A stretch of DNA of 64,000 nt from contig NBMC01000002.1 in NCBI GenBank assembly GCA_002084805.1, positions 1 to 64,000 of the forward strand, written 5' to 3'. Under the pieces are notes generated by a model. That model did no database searches. It was not told where the DNA came from and saw only the letters and a list, made by a program, of their open reading frames with translations. Below, one piece after another: positions 1 through 7,866 of the stretch (its first letter is position 1; every line of letters begins with the position of its first letter). Made by a program: the position numbers and the translations under genes. This DNA is from Spirochaetaceae bacterium 4572_59. Its GTDB lineage: Bacteria > Spirochaetota > Spirochaetia > DSM-2461.

Positions 1-6
1 ATCCCT

Positions 7-19
7 TTGTAAAAGAACG
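7..19 (-). promoter_or_regulatory. boxA-like antitermination element (candidate)
   Basis: Read on the minus strand the sequence is CGTTCTTTTACAA, which matches the E. coli rRNA boxA TGCTCTTTAACAA at most positions. It lies about 40 nt downstream of a strong leftward promoter. Together they suggest the leader of an rRNA operon or another long untranslated transcript starting just left of the window. The gene itself is not in the window, so this is inference. Confidence 0.3.
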
Positions 20-63
20 CTTAGTTCAGTGCGTCAGCAGCTTGCCTGCCCGAACGCTCCGTG

Positions 64-93
64 AATATAAACTGTTTCCTTGTTTATTGTCAA
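64..93 (-). promoter_or_regulatory. strong leftward sigma70-type promoter
   Basis: The minus strand carries a perfect TTGACA (88-93), an 18-bp spacer and TATATT (64-69); TTATAT one base earlier gives a 17-bp spacer. The bases after the -10 box (CACGGAGCG) are GC-rich, as is common in stable-RNA promoters. It points left, away from adk, and its product lies outside the window. Confidence 0.6.
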
Positions 94-169
94 CAGATTT
101 GTGTGAAAAATATGACAAGTATTTACTTCCACTAGCTAAAATGTTCAGAGACAAAGATTAACACTATCA

Positions 170-198
170 TTGACCCGTTAATTTTATTTATATATTAT
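170..198 (+). promoter_or_regulatory. adk promoter, leaderless arrangement
   Basis: TTGACC (170-175), a 17-bp spacer and TATTAT (193-198) each match 5 of 6 consensus bases. The only usable start codon, ATG at 206, begins 7 nt after the -10 box, where transcription itself should start. No Shine-Dalgarno sequence precedes the ATG. The mRNA is therefore predicted to be leaderless. Confidence 0.65.
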
Positions 199-205
199 TT
201 TAAGT

Positions 206-967
206 ATGTCAGATACGGAATCCAAGACTTACAAAAAATGTATTAACTGCGGTAAACACTATTCTGTCGCTCTCATGATCAATAAACTTTATTGCTCTGA
301 AGAGTGCGCCAGCCAATACAGACGCTGTGAGAATTGCGGAAACTTTTATTTATTTTTAGGCCCTCCTGGTGCAGGGAAAGGAACAATGGCTTTCAAAGCA
401 AAAGAACATTATAGTATTCCACATATATCAACAGGAGATCTTTTTCGAGCTGCCATCGAAGATCAGACAGAACTTGGCAAACAGGTTAAAAGTATTCTTG
501 ACAAGGGAGACCTTGTTCCTGATGAATTGACTACAGCAATGATCAAAGAAAGACTGAAAAACCCTGACAGCAAGAAAGGCTTTATCCTTGACGGATTCCC
601 CAGAACAATACCTCAGGCTGAAGCACTAAAAGAAATCATCAAAATCGATAAAGTAGTAAACTTCACAATACCTGAAAGCGAAGTAGTCAGAAGACTGTCT
701 GGAAGAAGAGTTTGCAGAAACTGTGGCGAAAGTTTCCATATGGAATTCATACCGCCTAAAAAAGAAGGTGTTTGTGATAAATGTTCGGGAGAACTGTATA
801 CAAGAGACGATGATCAGATTGATGCAATCAAAAATAGATTATCTGTTTATAACAAATCCACAGCCCCCCTGATAAACTTCTATAAAGAAGATGAAAGCCT
901 TGTAAATGTAAACAGCAACCAGAAACCTGATGCTGTATTTAACGATCTCAAAGAAATCCTGAAATAA
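206..967 (+). CDS. adk: Zinc-ribbon/adenylate kinase fusion
   Basis: Adenylate kinase interconverts AMP, ATP and ADP in the cytoplasm. Residues from about 48 on are a full-length kinase: P-loop GPPGAGKGT (52-60), AMP-site STGDLFR, DGFPRT, and a zinc-type LID with two CxxC pairs (CRNC...CDKC). Ahead of it are about 47 residues not found in ordinary Adk. They hold one complete knuckle, CxxC (12, 15) with CxxxC (30, 34), and an unpaired CENC (41, 44) that runs straight into the first kinase strand, YLFLG. No ATG, GTG or TTG lies in frame between Met24 and the P-loop, so the kinase can only be made as a fusion. The unpaired half-knuckle suggests that a zinc-ribbon gene was joined to adk by deletion. 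The kinase call is secure; the role of the extension is unknown. Confidence 0.9.
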   Translation: MSDTESKTYKKCINCGKHYSVALMINKLYCSEECASQYRRCENCGNFYLFLGPPGAGKGTMAFKAKEHYSIPHISTGDLFRAAIEDQTELGKQVKSILDKGDLVPDELTTAMIKERLKNPDSKKGFILDGFPRTIPQAEALKEIIKIDKVVNFTIPESEVVRRLSGRRVCRNCGESFHMEFIPPKKEGVCDKCSGELYTRDDDQIDAIKNRLSVYNKSTAPLINFYKEDESLVNVNSNQKPDAVFNDLKEILK

Positions 968-1828
968 TAAAAAGCCGCCGGCAAAATAACTTACGGCGGC
1001 TTTACAATACACGTCTAATAAAAAAAAACCAAGATCCAATGCTTCTATCAGATGTTCCTGTGCCGTAACATGATCTTCAAGATAGAGAAACTCGATACGA
1101 CATCTTTCAAAAAGCAGAGATTCTTTATTATCGCCTACTCCTGAAGAGCTTAAAAGCCTATGATACATCTCGTCAGCACTGTAATACTGTTCAGCACTAA
1201 TATACAAATCTTTTAAAGCTTCATATGTATCATACGAACCCTGATCATCCACCAACATAGATTCATACAAACTGATAGCCAATTCCAGATCATCGTCAGC
1301 AACAGCCAATTCAGCCAGAAGCCTCCTGTACTCAACTTTGTCTTCCAGCTCCAAAAGGCGATTAAGATAAAAACGGGCAGCTGATCGATCTTCCCGCTCT
1401 TTCTCCAGTAGGCTTAAATTATACAAAGCCCTCTTATTATAGGCGTTTATTCCCAGTATCGACTCATAATGCTCAACAGCTTCATCTGTCTTATCCATTT
1501 TGTAATAGGCATAAGCAAGCATCTCCAGAACCATGACATTCACAGGATCTTTCTCCTGAAGCTGATTCAGAAGTTTTAAAGACGTTCTGTAATTACCTAT
1601 TTCCAGATTTGTCCTTGCCAGATTGAAAACAGCCTGATTGATCGAAGAGTCCAATTCCAAAGACCTATTATAATATTCTGCGGCTTTATCAAACTGACCC
1701 AGATCAAAATAAGCGTTTCCGACATTATAATAATCCCGGGCTAACTCCTCTCTCTGAGGAGTACTCTGACATGATGCCAGCAGCAATGCCAGGGCAAAAA
1801 TTTTACTGACCGAGTATAGTCTGTTCAA
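839..1828 (-). CDS. TPR-repeat lipoprotein
   Basis: A lipoprotein signal peptide with lipobox LLASC near residue 20 is followed by roughly six TPR units (for example YYNVGNAYFDLGQFDKAAEYYNRSLELD), so this is an envelope-anchored protein-interaction scaffold. The start overlaps the end of the phosphoribosyltransferase gene by 26 bp, implying an operon. The C-terminus is suspect. After ALDLG the frame crosses nine T residues (1020-1028) and then translates the terminator hairpin and antisense adk sequence. One T fewer would give a TAG at 1015-1017; one more would give a TAA at 1002-1004. The true end is probably near 1002-1017, and the last ~60 residues are likely spurious. The specific function is unknown. 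Confidence 0.75.
   Translation of the reverse strand: MNRLYSVSKIFALALLLASCQSTPQREELARDYYNVGNAYFDLGQFDKAAEYYNRSLELDSSINQAVFNLARTNLEIGNYRTSLKLLNQLQEKDPVNVMVLEMLAYAYYKMDKTDEAVEHYESILGINAYNKRALYNLSLLEKEREDRSAARFYLNRLLELEDKVEYRRLLAELAVADDDLELAISLYESMLVDDQGSYDTYEALKDLYISAEQYYSADEMYHRLLSSSGVGDNKESLLFERCRIEFLYLEDHVTAQEHLIEALDLGFFLLDVYCKAAVSYFAGGFLLFQDFFEIVKYSIRFLVAVYIYKAFIFFIEVYQGGCGFVINR
971..1003. terminator. bidirectional terminator between adk and TPR gene
   Basis: A 10-bp stem AAAGCCGCCG / CGGCGGCTTT encloses a 13-nt loop. On the minus strand it is followed by TTTTTATTATTT, a good tail for the TPR gene. On the plus strand the tail is weaker. Confidence 0.75.
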
Positions 1829-2873
1829 TCGTCCTCACCTGAGACCTGTAAAGATTAGCCATAGTCGAACCATAGTCTGCAATCAACTGGATCATATTTC
1901 TCGGATATTCATCATTATCAGCACCATTCAGACGGTCCCCTGCATCTCCCAATCCAGGAAGGATATAGGCGGCATCATTCAAGACCGGATCCATCCATAG
2001 GGTATAACAGGTAATATTTTCAACAGAACGGATAATCTGAAGTGTTCCTTTCAAGGCAGATATAACATTCAGAAAACGAATAGATTTTGGTTTAACACCC
2101 AAGCTCAAAATATATTTCACAATAGTAACAAGACTACCACCTGTGGCATTCATAGGATCGGCAAAGATAAGATTTTTCCCATCTAGCTGTTCCGGGGTAA
2201 AATATGATTTATCCAGATCCAGAATATATTCCATATTATCTTTCATCTTGGAATCGTCCCTTTTAATTCTAAAAAGAGCAAAGGGTGTTACATATCCGGT
2301 TGAAGAGTATTCCTGAATCTCTTTACTGAGAATCATAGAAGGGAGAAGAGCGCCCCTCAGCATGACACACATAACAGAATCAGAGATAGCGTCATCCACA
2401 TCAGGGATTTTATGTACAGCATAGTTCTGAACCGGCATAGTTACAGGAGTTTTAACAATCAGATGATTCTTTCGGTTTGATTCTCCTCCGTCATAAGCCA
2501 GATTAAACAGCAATTCATAAGCCCTCTGAACATAGTAAACAAATTCATCATGGGGGGTTCTTATATCACGCAGTTTAGCAATCAGCCTTGAGACTTCCCC
2601 GTGTTTTAATTGAGGAGTCTCAAAAGAGTAAACCCTGATAGCATCCTCTTTTATGGTGATCTCTTTCATAAAATCACCCATAATTTCGTACATTTTAATA
2701 ATTTTATCAGTTTCCCTTTTTATGACGACAGCATTCCCTTCTGCCGCAGAAAGCGATTTGTACGATTCCATAGCCTCACTATAATATCCATTCATACGGA
2801 CAATGTTATTCTGATCTTCCTCAGTCAGATAACCGTTCAGGTCCTCAGCCTTTAAAACGATATTTTTACTCAT
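1803..2873 (-). CDS. uracil phosphoribosyltransferase-like protein with N-terminal extension
   Basis: The C-terminal ~200 residues match uracil phosphoribosyltransferase, which makes UMP from uracil and PRPP: RGALLPSMIL, the PRPP loop FADPMNATGGS, and the uracil-site signature YILPGLGDAGDRLNG. Ordinary Upp proteins have about 208 residues; this one has 356. The extra ~150 N-terminal residues are mainly helical and not recognised. The start is taken at the inner ATG (2873) because AGGA lies 6 nt upstream; the track's ATG at 2891 has no such site. The TPR lipoprotein follows in the same operon. The extension may be regulatory, or the substrate may differ from uracil. Confidence 0.75.
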   Translation of the reverse strand: MSKNIVLKAEDLNGYLTEEDQNNIVRMNGYYSEAMESYKSLSAAEGNAVVIKRETDKIIKMYEIMGDFMKEITIKEDAIRVYSFETPQLKHGEVSRLIAKLRDIRTPHDEFVYYVQRAYELLFNLAYDGGESNRKNHLIVKTPVTMPVQNYAVHKIPDVDDAISDSVMCVMLRGALLPSMILSKEIQEYSSTGYVTPFALFRIKRDDSKMKDNMEYILDLDKSYFTPEQLDGKNLIFADPMNATGGSLVTIVKYILSLGVKPKSIRFLNVISALKGTLQIIRSVENITCYTLWMDPVLNDAAYILPGLGDAGDRLNGADNDEYPRNMIQLIADYGSTMANLYRSQVRTIEQTILGQ

Positions 2874-2983
2874 AATCGATCCTTTACTCATATTATGAAA
2901 CTATTATACACAAAATCCAGTATGGAATAAACAGAAGGCCAATAATCCTTTAGCAGTATCAACGGATGCAATTATAAATAGAA

Positions 2984-3007
2984 CAGGTCACTCTTGCGAG
3001 TGACCTG
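2984..3007 (-). terminator. terminator of tRNA operon
   Basis: A perfect 10-bp stem CAGGTCACTC / GAGTGACCTG with a TTGC loop lies just past the last tRNA. Its minus-strand tail is TTCTATTTATAA, moderately T-rich. Confidence 0.7.
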
Positions 3008-3018
3008 AAATTAAATAA

Positions 3019-3090
3019 CATCTCCAGGGGGAATTGAACCCCCGTTGCCGGGATGAAAACCCGGTGTCCTAACCACTAGACGATGGAGAC
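3019..3090 (-). tRNA. tRNA-Glu(TTC), second copy
   Basis: The minus-strand cloverleaf begins GTCTCCATCGTCTAGTGG and contains anticodon TTC within GGGTTTTCATCCC. It ends with T-arm GGGGGTTCAATTCCCCC and acceptor TGGAGAT plus discriminator G. CCA is not encoded. It is identical by eye to the copy at 3195-3266. Confidence 0.93.
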
Positions 3091-3116
3091 AAAAAAAACT
3101 AACCGAACAAAACGGA

Positions 3117-3189
3117 TGAGCCGCACTGGGTTCGAACCAGTGACCCACGCCTTAAAAGGGCGTTGCTCTGCCAACTGAGCTAGCGGCCC
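3117..3189 (-). tRNA. tRNA-Lys(TTT), second copy
   Basis: The minus strand starts GGGCCGCTAGCTCAGTTGGC and has anticodon TTT in CCCTTTTAAGG. The T-arm is CACTGGTTCGAACCCAGTG and the acceptor GCGGCTC plus A. It differs from the first copy at one D-loop base (AACTGAGC against AGCTGAGC on the plus strand). CCA is not encoded. Confidence 0.93.
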
Positions 3190-3194
3190 GTGAG

Positions 3195-3266
3195 CATCTC
3201 CAGGGGGAATTGAACCCCCGTTGCCGGGATGAAAACCCGGTGTCCTAACCACTAGACGATGGAGAC
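3195..3266 (-). tRNA. tRNA-Glu(TTC), first copy
   Basis: Same 72-nt sequence as the copy at 3019-3090, with anticodon TTC. It lies 5 nt upstream of the second tRNA-Lys in a Lys-Glu-Lys-Glu transcript. Confidence 0.93.
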
Positions 3267-3289
3267 AAATTGTTCATTCGGTTAGCCTA

Positions 3290-3362
3290 TGAGCCGCACT
3301 GGGTTCGAACCAGTGACCCACGCCTTAAAAGGGCGTTGCTCTGCCAGCTGAGCTAGCGGCCC
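3290..3362 (-). tRNA. tRNA-Lys(TTT), first copy
   Basis: This is the first gene of the four-tRNA transcript, with anticodon TTT and 73 nt from GGGCCGC to discriminator A. Its 5' end is 15 nt from the -10 box of a strong promoter. Confidence 0.93.
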
Positions 3363-3376
3363 GTTGAACGATTGAG

Positions 3377-3405
3377 AAGATACCAAATGGCCCCAAAAGT
3401 GTCAA
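3377..3405 (-). promoter_or_regulatory. promoter of tRNA operon
   Basis: The minus strand has a perfect TTGACA (3400-3405), a 17-bp spacer and TATCTT (3377-3382). The predicted start falls 7-8 nt before the first tRNA-Lys. Confidence 0.7.
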
Positions 3406-3507
3406 CACTTATTTGAATAATTCCAAATTTAAATTGTTAGATTTGGGATCCCATTTACCTATTTTCTTATATTACAATAAGTTATAAAAATCAGCTGTCA
3501 TTGATAA

Positions 3508-3545
3508 CAAAATAGACCAGACAGTGTGAAAACACTAGCAGGTCT
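3508..3545 (-). terminator. terminator of envelope-protein operon
   Basis: A minus-strand hairpin GACC..AGTGT-TTTC-ACACT..GGTC has an interrupted stem. It is followed by TATTTTGTT, just past the stop of the gene at 3567. The stem has mismatches, so confidence is moderate. Confidence 0.5.
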
Positions 3546-3566
3546 ATAATATTTCAAATAAAAAAA

Positions 3567-4763
3567 TCAGAATCTAAAAGCAAATTCCAGAGCACCGCCC
3601 ATCTTGGGTTCAGCCCCGGCATAAGAGCCGACTTCTTCTGAATAAAGGGCTCCGTTCAGTTCCATAAAATAGAGATCCAGACCGAAACCTGCAGTAAAGT
3701 ATCCACCCTGAAAACCAGTTCTCAGGGCAACAGAAGAGAGAAGTATTACTTCCGCTCCTAAATCCAGTTTTGTCCAGAAAGATTGAGAATCATATCCGTA
3801 AATGTTATCTTCAAAAATAAGAGGCTGTGAATAAGCGCCATGAACTGTTAAATCAATATATTTATTTAGCTTGCCAAAAACAGGATGATAAGCAACAGCA
3901 AAATTTAAACTCCAGGGAGTAATATAGCTATCATCAATATCATCATTATCAGAAAATGTAACGCCCCCGAGAGAGTTCAATGGATTAAAAAAGAAACGGG
4001 TATTTCCGATATCTCTCATAGTCAGACTGAAGATAAGATCCTGCCAGTACACATCAGCACCGGCATCCACAGCCACGCCGATACCAGCCATGGCATCAAT
4101 ATTGGAAAAATCTACATCATCACCACTATCCTCTTCATCATCCTCTGACACGGTATCTGTAAAACTTGAAATATCCACACCGGGAATCAAGATTCTGTAC
4201 ATAGGACGGACGTCAGCCCCGACAACAAGTTTTACATGATTCAGATTAAAGGGATGGGCATAACCGGCCACCAGGCCGTTTGTCCATGAAAGATCCATAG
4301 TAACACCAAGAGTTGTTTCAGCAACGGGCAGGTTCGTATCCATGACTGACATAAAGCCAAAACCAAAGCCACGCCCCACATAGCCCGAACCAATCTGAAA
4401 TCCTGCACCAATCCCGTGACTTGTTACCTGATCCAGCACTATCCCGATAATATCATCAGGGCGTGACCGATACTCTTCCATAAACTCAAAAATATTCCCC
4501 GAATAGGAGGAACTGATGGAAAGAACTGTAATCTCACCCTTCTTCCCGGTCCCTCCTTTTTTATTATCTTTATCCTCGGATTTGGCAAAAGCCGCAGGAT
4601 TGCTTAACAGAGCATTAAATCCCTCCGCATTAGCAACAAAAGAGCCACCCTGGGCCTGAACTTCCGGGCTATACCACCGGAAGGGTGAGGCATAATAACG
4701 GTCACCGGCAGTAAGGGAGCCTGCTATTAACAGCAGCATTACAAGTAGTAGTATTTTTTTCAT
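3567..4763 (-). CDS. putative outer-membrane beta-barrel protein
   Basis: A cleavable signal peptide (MKKILLLVMLLLIAGSLTAG) precedes a sequence rich in alternating hydrophobic strands and glycine. The protein ends EFAFRF, a C-terminal aromatic as expected for a barrel inserted in the outer membrane. The N-terminal NAEGFNALLSNPAAF resembles the start of PorV/FadL-like barrels. A short Lys/Asp-rich loop (KSEDKDNKKGGTGKKG) follows. AAGGAG lies 8 nt before the ATG. The gene sits 12 bp downstream of an acidic lipoprotein and probably shares its mRNA. Substrate and function are unknown. Confidence 0.65.
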   Translation of the reverse strand: MKKILLLVMLLLIAGSLTAGDRYYASPFRWYSPEVQAQGGSFVANAEGFNALLSNPAAFAKSEDKDNKKGGTGKKGEITVLSISSSYSGNIFEFMEEYRSRPDDIIGIVLDQVTSHGIGAGFQIGSGYVGRGFGFGFMSVMDTNLPVAETTLGVTMDLSWTNGLVAGYAHPFNLNHVKLVVGADVRPMYRILIPGVDISSFTDTVSEDDEEDSGDDVDFSNIDAMAGIGVAVDAGADVYWQDLIFSLTMRDIGNTRFFFNPLNSLGGVTFSDNDDIDDSYITPWSLNFAVAYHPVFGKLNKYIDLTVHGAYSQPLIFEDNIYGYDSQSFWTKLDLGAEVILLSSVALRTGFQGGYFTAGFGLDLYFMELNGALYSEEVGSYAGAEPKMGGALEFAFRF

Positions 4764-4775
4764 ATGTCCGGCTCC

Positions 4776-5687
4776 TTAGTCCAGTAGCTTAGAGATATCC
4801 AGTCCGTCGTTAACAGCATAATACAGGCCATCACTATCCACTCCCGTGGGATCAACAGGATCACGCAGATAGAAGTTCACATCTTCTTCATCACTCGTAT
4901 TTTCGGGTTGACGATTATAAACCAGAGGGACATCATCCGGATCGGCCAGATAGTATGCCATCTTATTGATATCTTCTGCTTCTATCCCGCTTACATAATC
5001 TGTATCAGAGCTGCTATCATTATCAACATCGAGACTATAGGTAATAAACCTTGTCAAACCGGCCATCAAGGCTTTTGTTGCTGTATCTCCGGCATTTACA
5101 TCTGGAGGCTTTGGTGCTCCTGCTTTTATTAAAAGCCCATAAGATTCCAATGGCTCAACCGCCAATATAAAAGCTTCCAGTTGCACCCAGACAATATCAT
5201 GGTATGCGACCCTAGCTGGATCATCAGCGGGCGTGCCTGATTCATAGGGGGGGTCTCCAAAAAGGCTTTTAAAGAGGCCCTCTGGTGTATCCATATTATA
5301 GGCCTCTTCAAAATCATCGTTATCCATTGTAGTGGCATCACCTACCAGGTCATTGAAATTATCCATAACATCTTCCGTATTGGAAGTTTTAAGATGAACA
5401 TCTGCAGCCATAAGGGCTGCTTCCTGCCTGGTTTCATCATCAGCAGATTCATCCTGATAAGCATCTTTCAGTGTTTCCAGAACTTCCGCTTTTGCTGCAG
5501 GATCATCCTCCAGTTTATCATAAAAAGCATCATCCTTCGATGAATCAATAATATCATCCACATCACCCAGATCAGGCATTTTATACTTATCGATACCACT
5601 GTAAATATTCGTGAGAAATGGATTACAGCCAGCCAATGAAAACAGGATCAATAACAGGATTGATACATGTCGTATTTTCCCTACCAT
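4776..5687 (-). CDS. acidic lipoprotein
   Basis: From the ATG at 5687 (GGGAGAA 4 nt upstream) the product has a signal peptide with lipobox SLAGC near residue 21. A very Asp/Glu-rich body follows (DLGDVDDIIDSSKDDAFYDKLEDD), ~303 residues in all. The longer track start at 5777 would bury the signal peptide and lacks a ribosome site. No catalytic motif was recognised. It is cotranscribed with the beta-barrel protein, so the pair may work together in the outer membrane. Confidence 0.65.
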   Translation of the reverse strand: MVGKIRHVSILLLILFSLAGCNPFLTNIYSGIDKYKMPDLGDVDDIIDSSKDDAFYDKLEDDPAAKAEVLETLKDAYQDESADDETRQEAALMAADVHLKTSNTEDVMDNFNDLVGDATTMDNDDFEEAYNMDTPEGLFKSLFGDPPYESGTPADDPARVAYHDIVWVQLEAFILAVEPLESYGLLIKAGAPKPPDVNAGDTATKALMAGLTRFITYSLDVDNDSSSDTDYVSGIEAEDINKMAYYLADPDDVPLVYNRQPENTSDEEDVNFYLRDPVDPTGVDSDGLYYAVNDGLDISKLLD

Positions 5688-5857
5688 ACTATTCTCCCTC
5701 TTTTTAATTTTATAATTACCTGAAAACAGAACATGATTAAGTATAGCGCTTGTTAGTACAATTAAACGAAATCCCATCTATAAATTTATCACAGAACAAA
5801 GAGATTACAATATATATTTCTATTTTTGCAGAATTACAGAAAAAGTATGTGAATCCC

Positions 5858-7204
5858 CTACACAGCGGAGGCATAGCAGCAGTAATTACGGTGTAATTCG
5901 ATTCGGCAAGAGACAATAGCTCCCCGCAGAGACTCATCTGATTCGGAGAACTGCTTGCTTGGTATACGAACTTTCAGGTAGTTCCCTGAAGTCCCTTCCC
6001 AGTAAGAGATACCATCAGATTCTTTGATTTCTTCCAGCAGCACATCCACATTCCGTCCTATCCAGCGTTCAAAATAGTCCTGATGAGAGGAATGAGAAAT
6101 ATCACGGATTTCACTTGTCCTGACACCGGCAATTCTCTGAGGCACTGAAGGCCTCATATCCCAGGCAGCAGTTCCCGGCCGTGGCGAGAAGGGGAAAACA
6201 TGAATTCGGGAAAATTGCAGTTCCTTCAGCAAGGCAATAGTTTCCTCATGTTCCTCATCGTTTTCACCGGGAAACCCGGCAATAATATCCGCTGCAATAA
6301 AGGGATCTGATTTCAGCTCTCTCAGACGTAGGACAGCATCCTTAACAAGATGGGCTTCATAATTCCTGTTCATTCGCTCCAAGACTGTATCGGAACCGGA
6401 TTGAGCAGAAACATGAAAATGTGGGCAGATTCTGGGATGAGATAGTATACTGAGATCACTATCAAGCAAGGTCTTCGGCTCAAGAGAAGAAAGGCGTATT
6501 CTAAAATGCTGCGTTTCTTCCAGAATAAGTTCCAGAAGATCCGAAAGGTTTTTATTTCCATCAGAATAGGAATCAATATTGATTCCCGTCAAAACAACTT
6601 CTCTATATCCGGAGTTCTCAAGCTCTTTCAGACGATTTATCACAGTAGAGCTGTCCAGACTGACCGAAGAGCCACGAGCTAGGCACACACGGCAATAAGC
6701 ACAACGGTTATCACAACCATCCTGTATTTTCAGAAATGCTCTAGCATGAAAATTAAAATCTGCTGCGGAAAAACGAAAGCGACCGCTTGGATCATCAATT
6801 CCGGACGACTGAGTTTCCAGCCAGAAACTTGCCTGCTTATACAGGTTTTCACGGCTAGTATGGTCACTTGCCAGAAATCCGGCCAGATCCATAATCAAAT
6901 CCTTTTGATCCAAAGGAATGGAGAGTACGTTTTCTCCCAGAGAACTGATAACTTCTGTTTCCAGCTGAGCATAACAACCGGTGACAATTACAAGAGATTC
7001 CGGATAGTCCCGACTGGCCTTACGGATAATCCGCCGGGCTTTTTGCTCACTTTTAGATGTAACCGTACAGGTATTAATGACATAAATATCAGAAGGTTTT
7101 TCAAACTCTTCAATCTGAAACCCCTGTTTTTCGAAGGCATCTGCCAGGGCTTCAGTCTCACACTGATTTAACTTACACCCGAATGTAAAAAATGAAGATT
7201 TCAT
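5858..7204 (-). CDS. mtaB: tRNA methylthiotransferase MtaB
   Basis: This radical-SAM enzyme adds a methylthio group to N6-threonylcarbamoyladenosine-37 in tRNA. The N-terminal MTTase domain carries FGCKLNQCE, NTCTVT and VTGCYAQ, whose cysteines bind the auxiliary cluster. The radical-SAM motif is CDNRCAYC near residue 165, and a C-terminal TRAM-like region follows. Length (448) fits the family, and GCKLNQ at the start favours MtaB over MiaB. After the SAM cysteines the usual IVPxxRG is RVCLARG. The gene is 5 bp downstream of a TPR gene. No strong ribosome site is seen, so translation may be coupled. Confidence 0.88.
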   Translation of the reverse strand: MKSSFFTFGCKLNQCETEALADAFEKQGFQIEEFEKPSDIYVINTCTVTSKSEQKARRIIRKASRDYPESLVIVTGCYAQLETEVISSLGENVLSIPLDQKDLIMDLAGFLASDHTSRENLYKQASFWLETQSSGIDDPSGRFRFSAADFNFHARAFLKIQDGCDNRCAYCRVCLARGSSVSLDSSTVINRLKELENSGYREVVLTGINIDSYSDGNKNLSDLLELILEETQHFRIRLSSLEPKTLLDSDLSILSHPRICPHFHVSAQSGSDTVLERMNRNYEAHLVKDAVLRLRELKSDPFIAADIIAGFPGENDEEHEETIALLKELQFSRIHVFPFSPRPGTAAWDMRPSVPQRIAGVRTSEIRDISHSSHQDYFERWIGRNVDVLLEEIKESDGISYWEGTSGNYLKVRIPSKQFSESDESLRGAIVSCRIELHRNYCCYASAV

Positions 7205-7209
7205 AGCTT

Positions 7210-7866
7210 TTACGATTCCGTTCCGCGGACTCTATCTAGTCCTTTCTTAGCTTCCTGCAGAGAGGGCTGAAGGGAGAGCGCCTTACTATAGGCCTCAACA
7301 GCGGATACAGAATTACCTGTACCTTCTCTGGCATAGCCCAGACGAGCCCACCACTGAGCAATGGAAGGAACATGATACAGAGCTGTAGTCAGAGCAATAT
7401 CCGCATGATGATACTGCCCCATACGGATGTATATTTCTCCCATATAGGAATACACCTGCCCGATTCTGTCACCGGTGGGATTGAGAGCAACATACTGCTG
7501 AAAATAATTCAGTCCAGCCTGATAATTTCCAAGAAAAAAATTGGCTTCTCCCAGTGTTTCAATAACACGAGCATCATAACGAGACCATTTGAGAGCATCC
7601 TTTGAGTAACTAACGGCATCTTCATAACGTCCCAGACGGATAAATGCCCAACCGAGAACAGTATAGGAGTCCATTCTGGGAGTGATCTGATTATCACCAT
7701 AGGCGGCCAGCTCTTCCAGACAGACTTCTACAGAATCCGCATACTTCCCCTGCCGATATAATTTCAGAGCATCTTTTCTCTCTTCCTGAGCGGAGAGAGG
7801 TATCATGAATAAAAAAATCAATCCCAGCAGGATTGCACTTCTATTTGTAATCATATTAATTTTCAT
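7210..7866 (-). CDS. secreted TPR protein
   Basis: The start at 7866 (MKINMITNRS) has AGGAG 7 nt upstream and overlaps the bactofilin stop by 11 bp; the track start at 7905 is inside that gene. A signal peptide ends near LSAQEE. It is followed by four or five TPR units (for example GWAFIRLGRYEDAVSYSKDALKWS), ~218 residues. It is probably periplasmic or membrane-associated. Cotranscription with bactofilin suggests a part in cell shape or envelope assembly, but this rests on position only. Confidence 0.7.
   Translation of the reverse strand: MKINMITNRSAILLGLIFLFMIPLSAQEERKDALKLYRQGKYADSVEVCLEELAAYGDNQITPRMDSYTVLGWAFIRLGRYEDAVSYSKDALKWSRYDARVIETLGEANFFLGNYQAGLNYFQQYVALNPTGDRIGQVYSYMGEIYIRMGQYHHADIALTTALYHVPSIAQWWARLGYAREGTGNSVSAVEAYSKALSLQPSLQEAKKGLDRVRGTES

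Noticed and set aside
206-350. Two separate genes (zinc-ribbon protein, then adk)
   Set aside because: The frame is continuous and no start codon exists for a separate adk; only a sequencing error could separate them.
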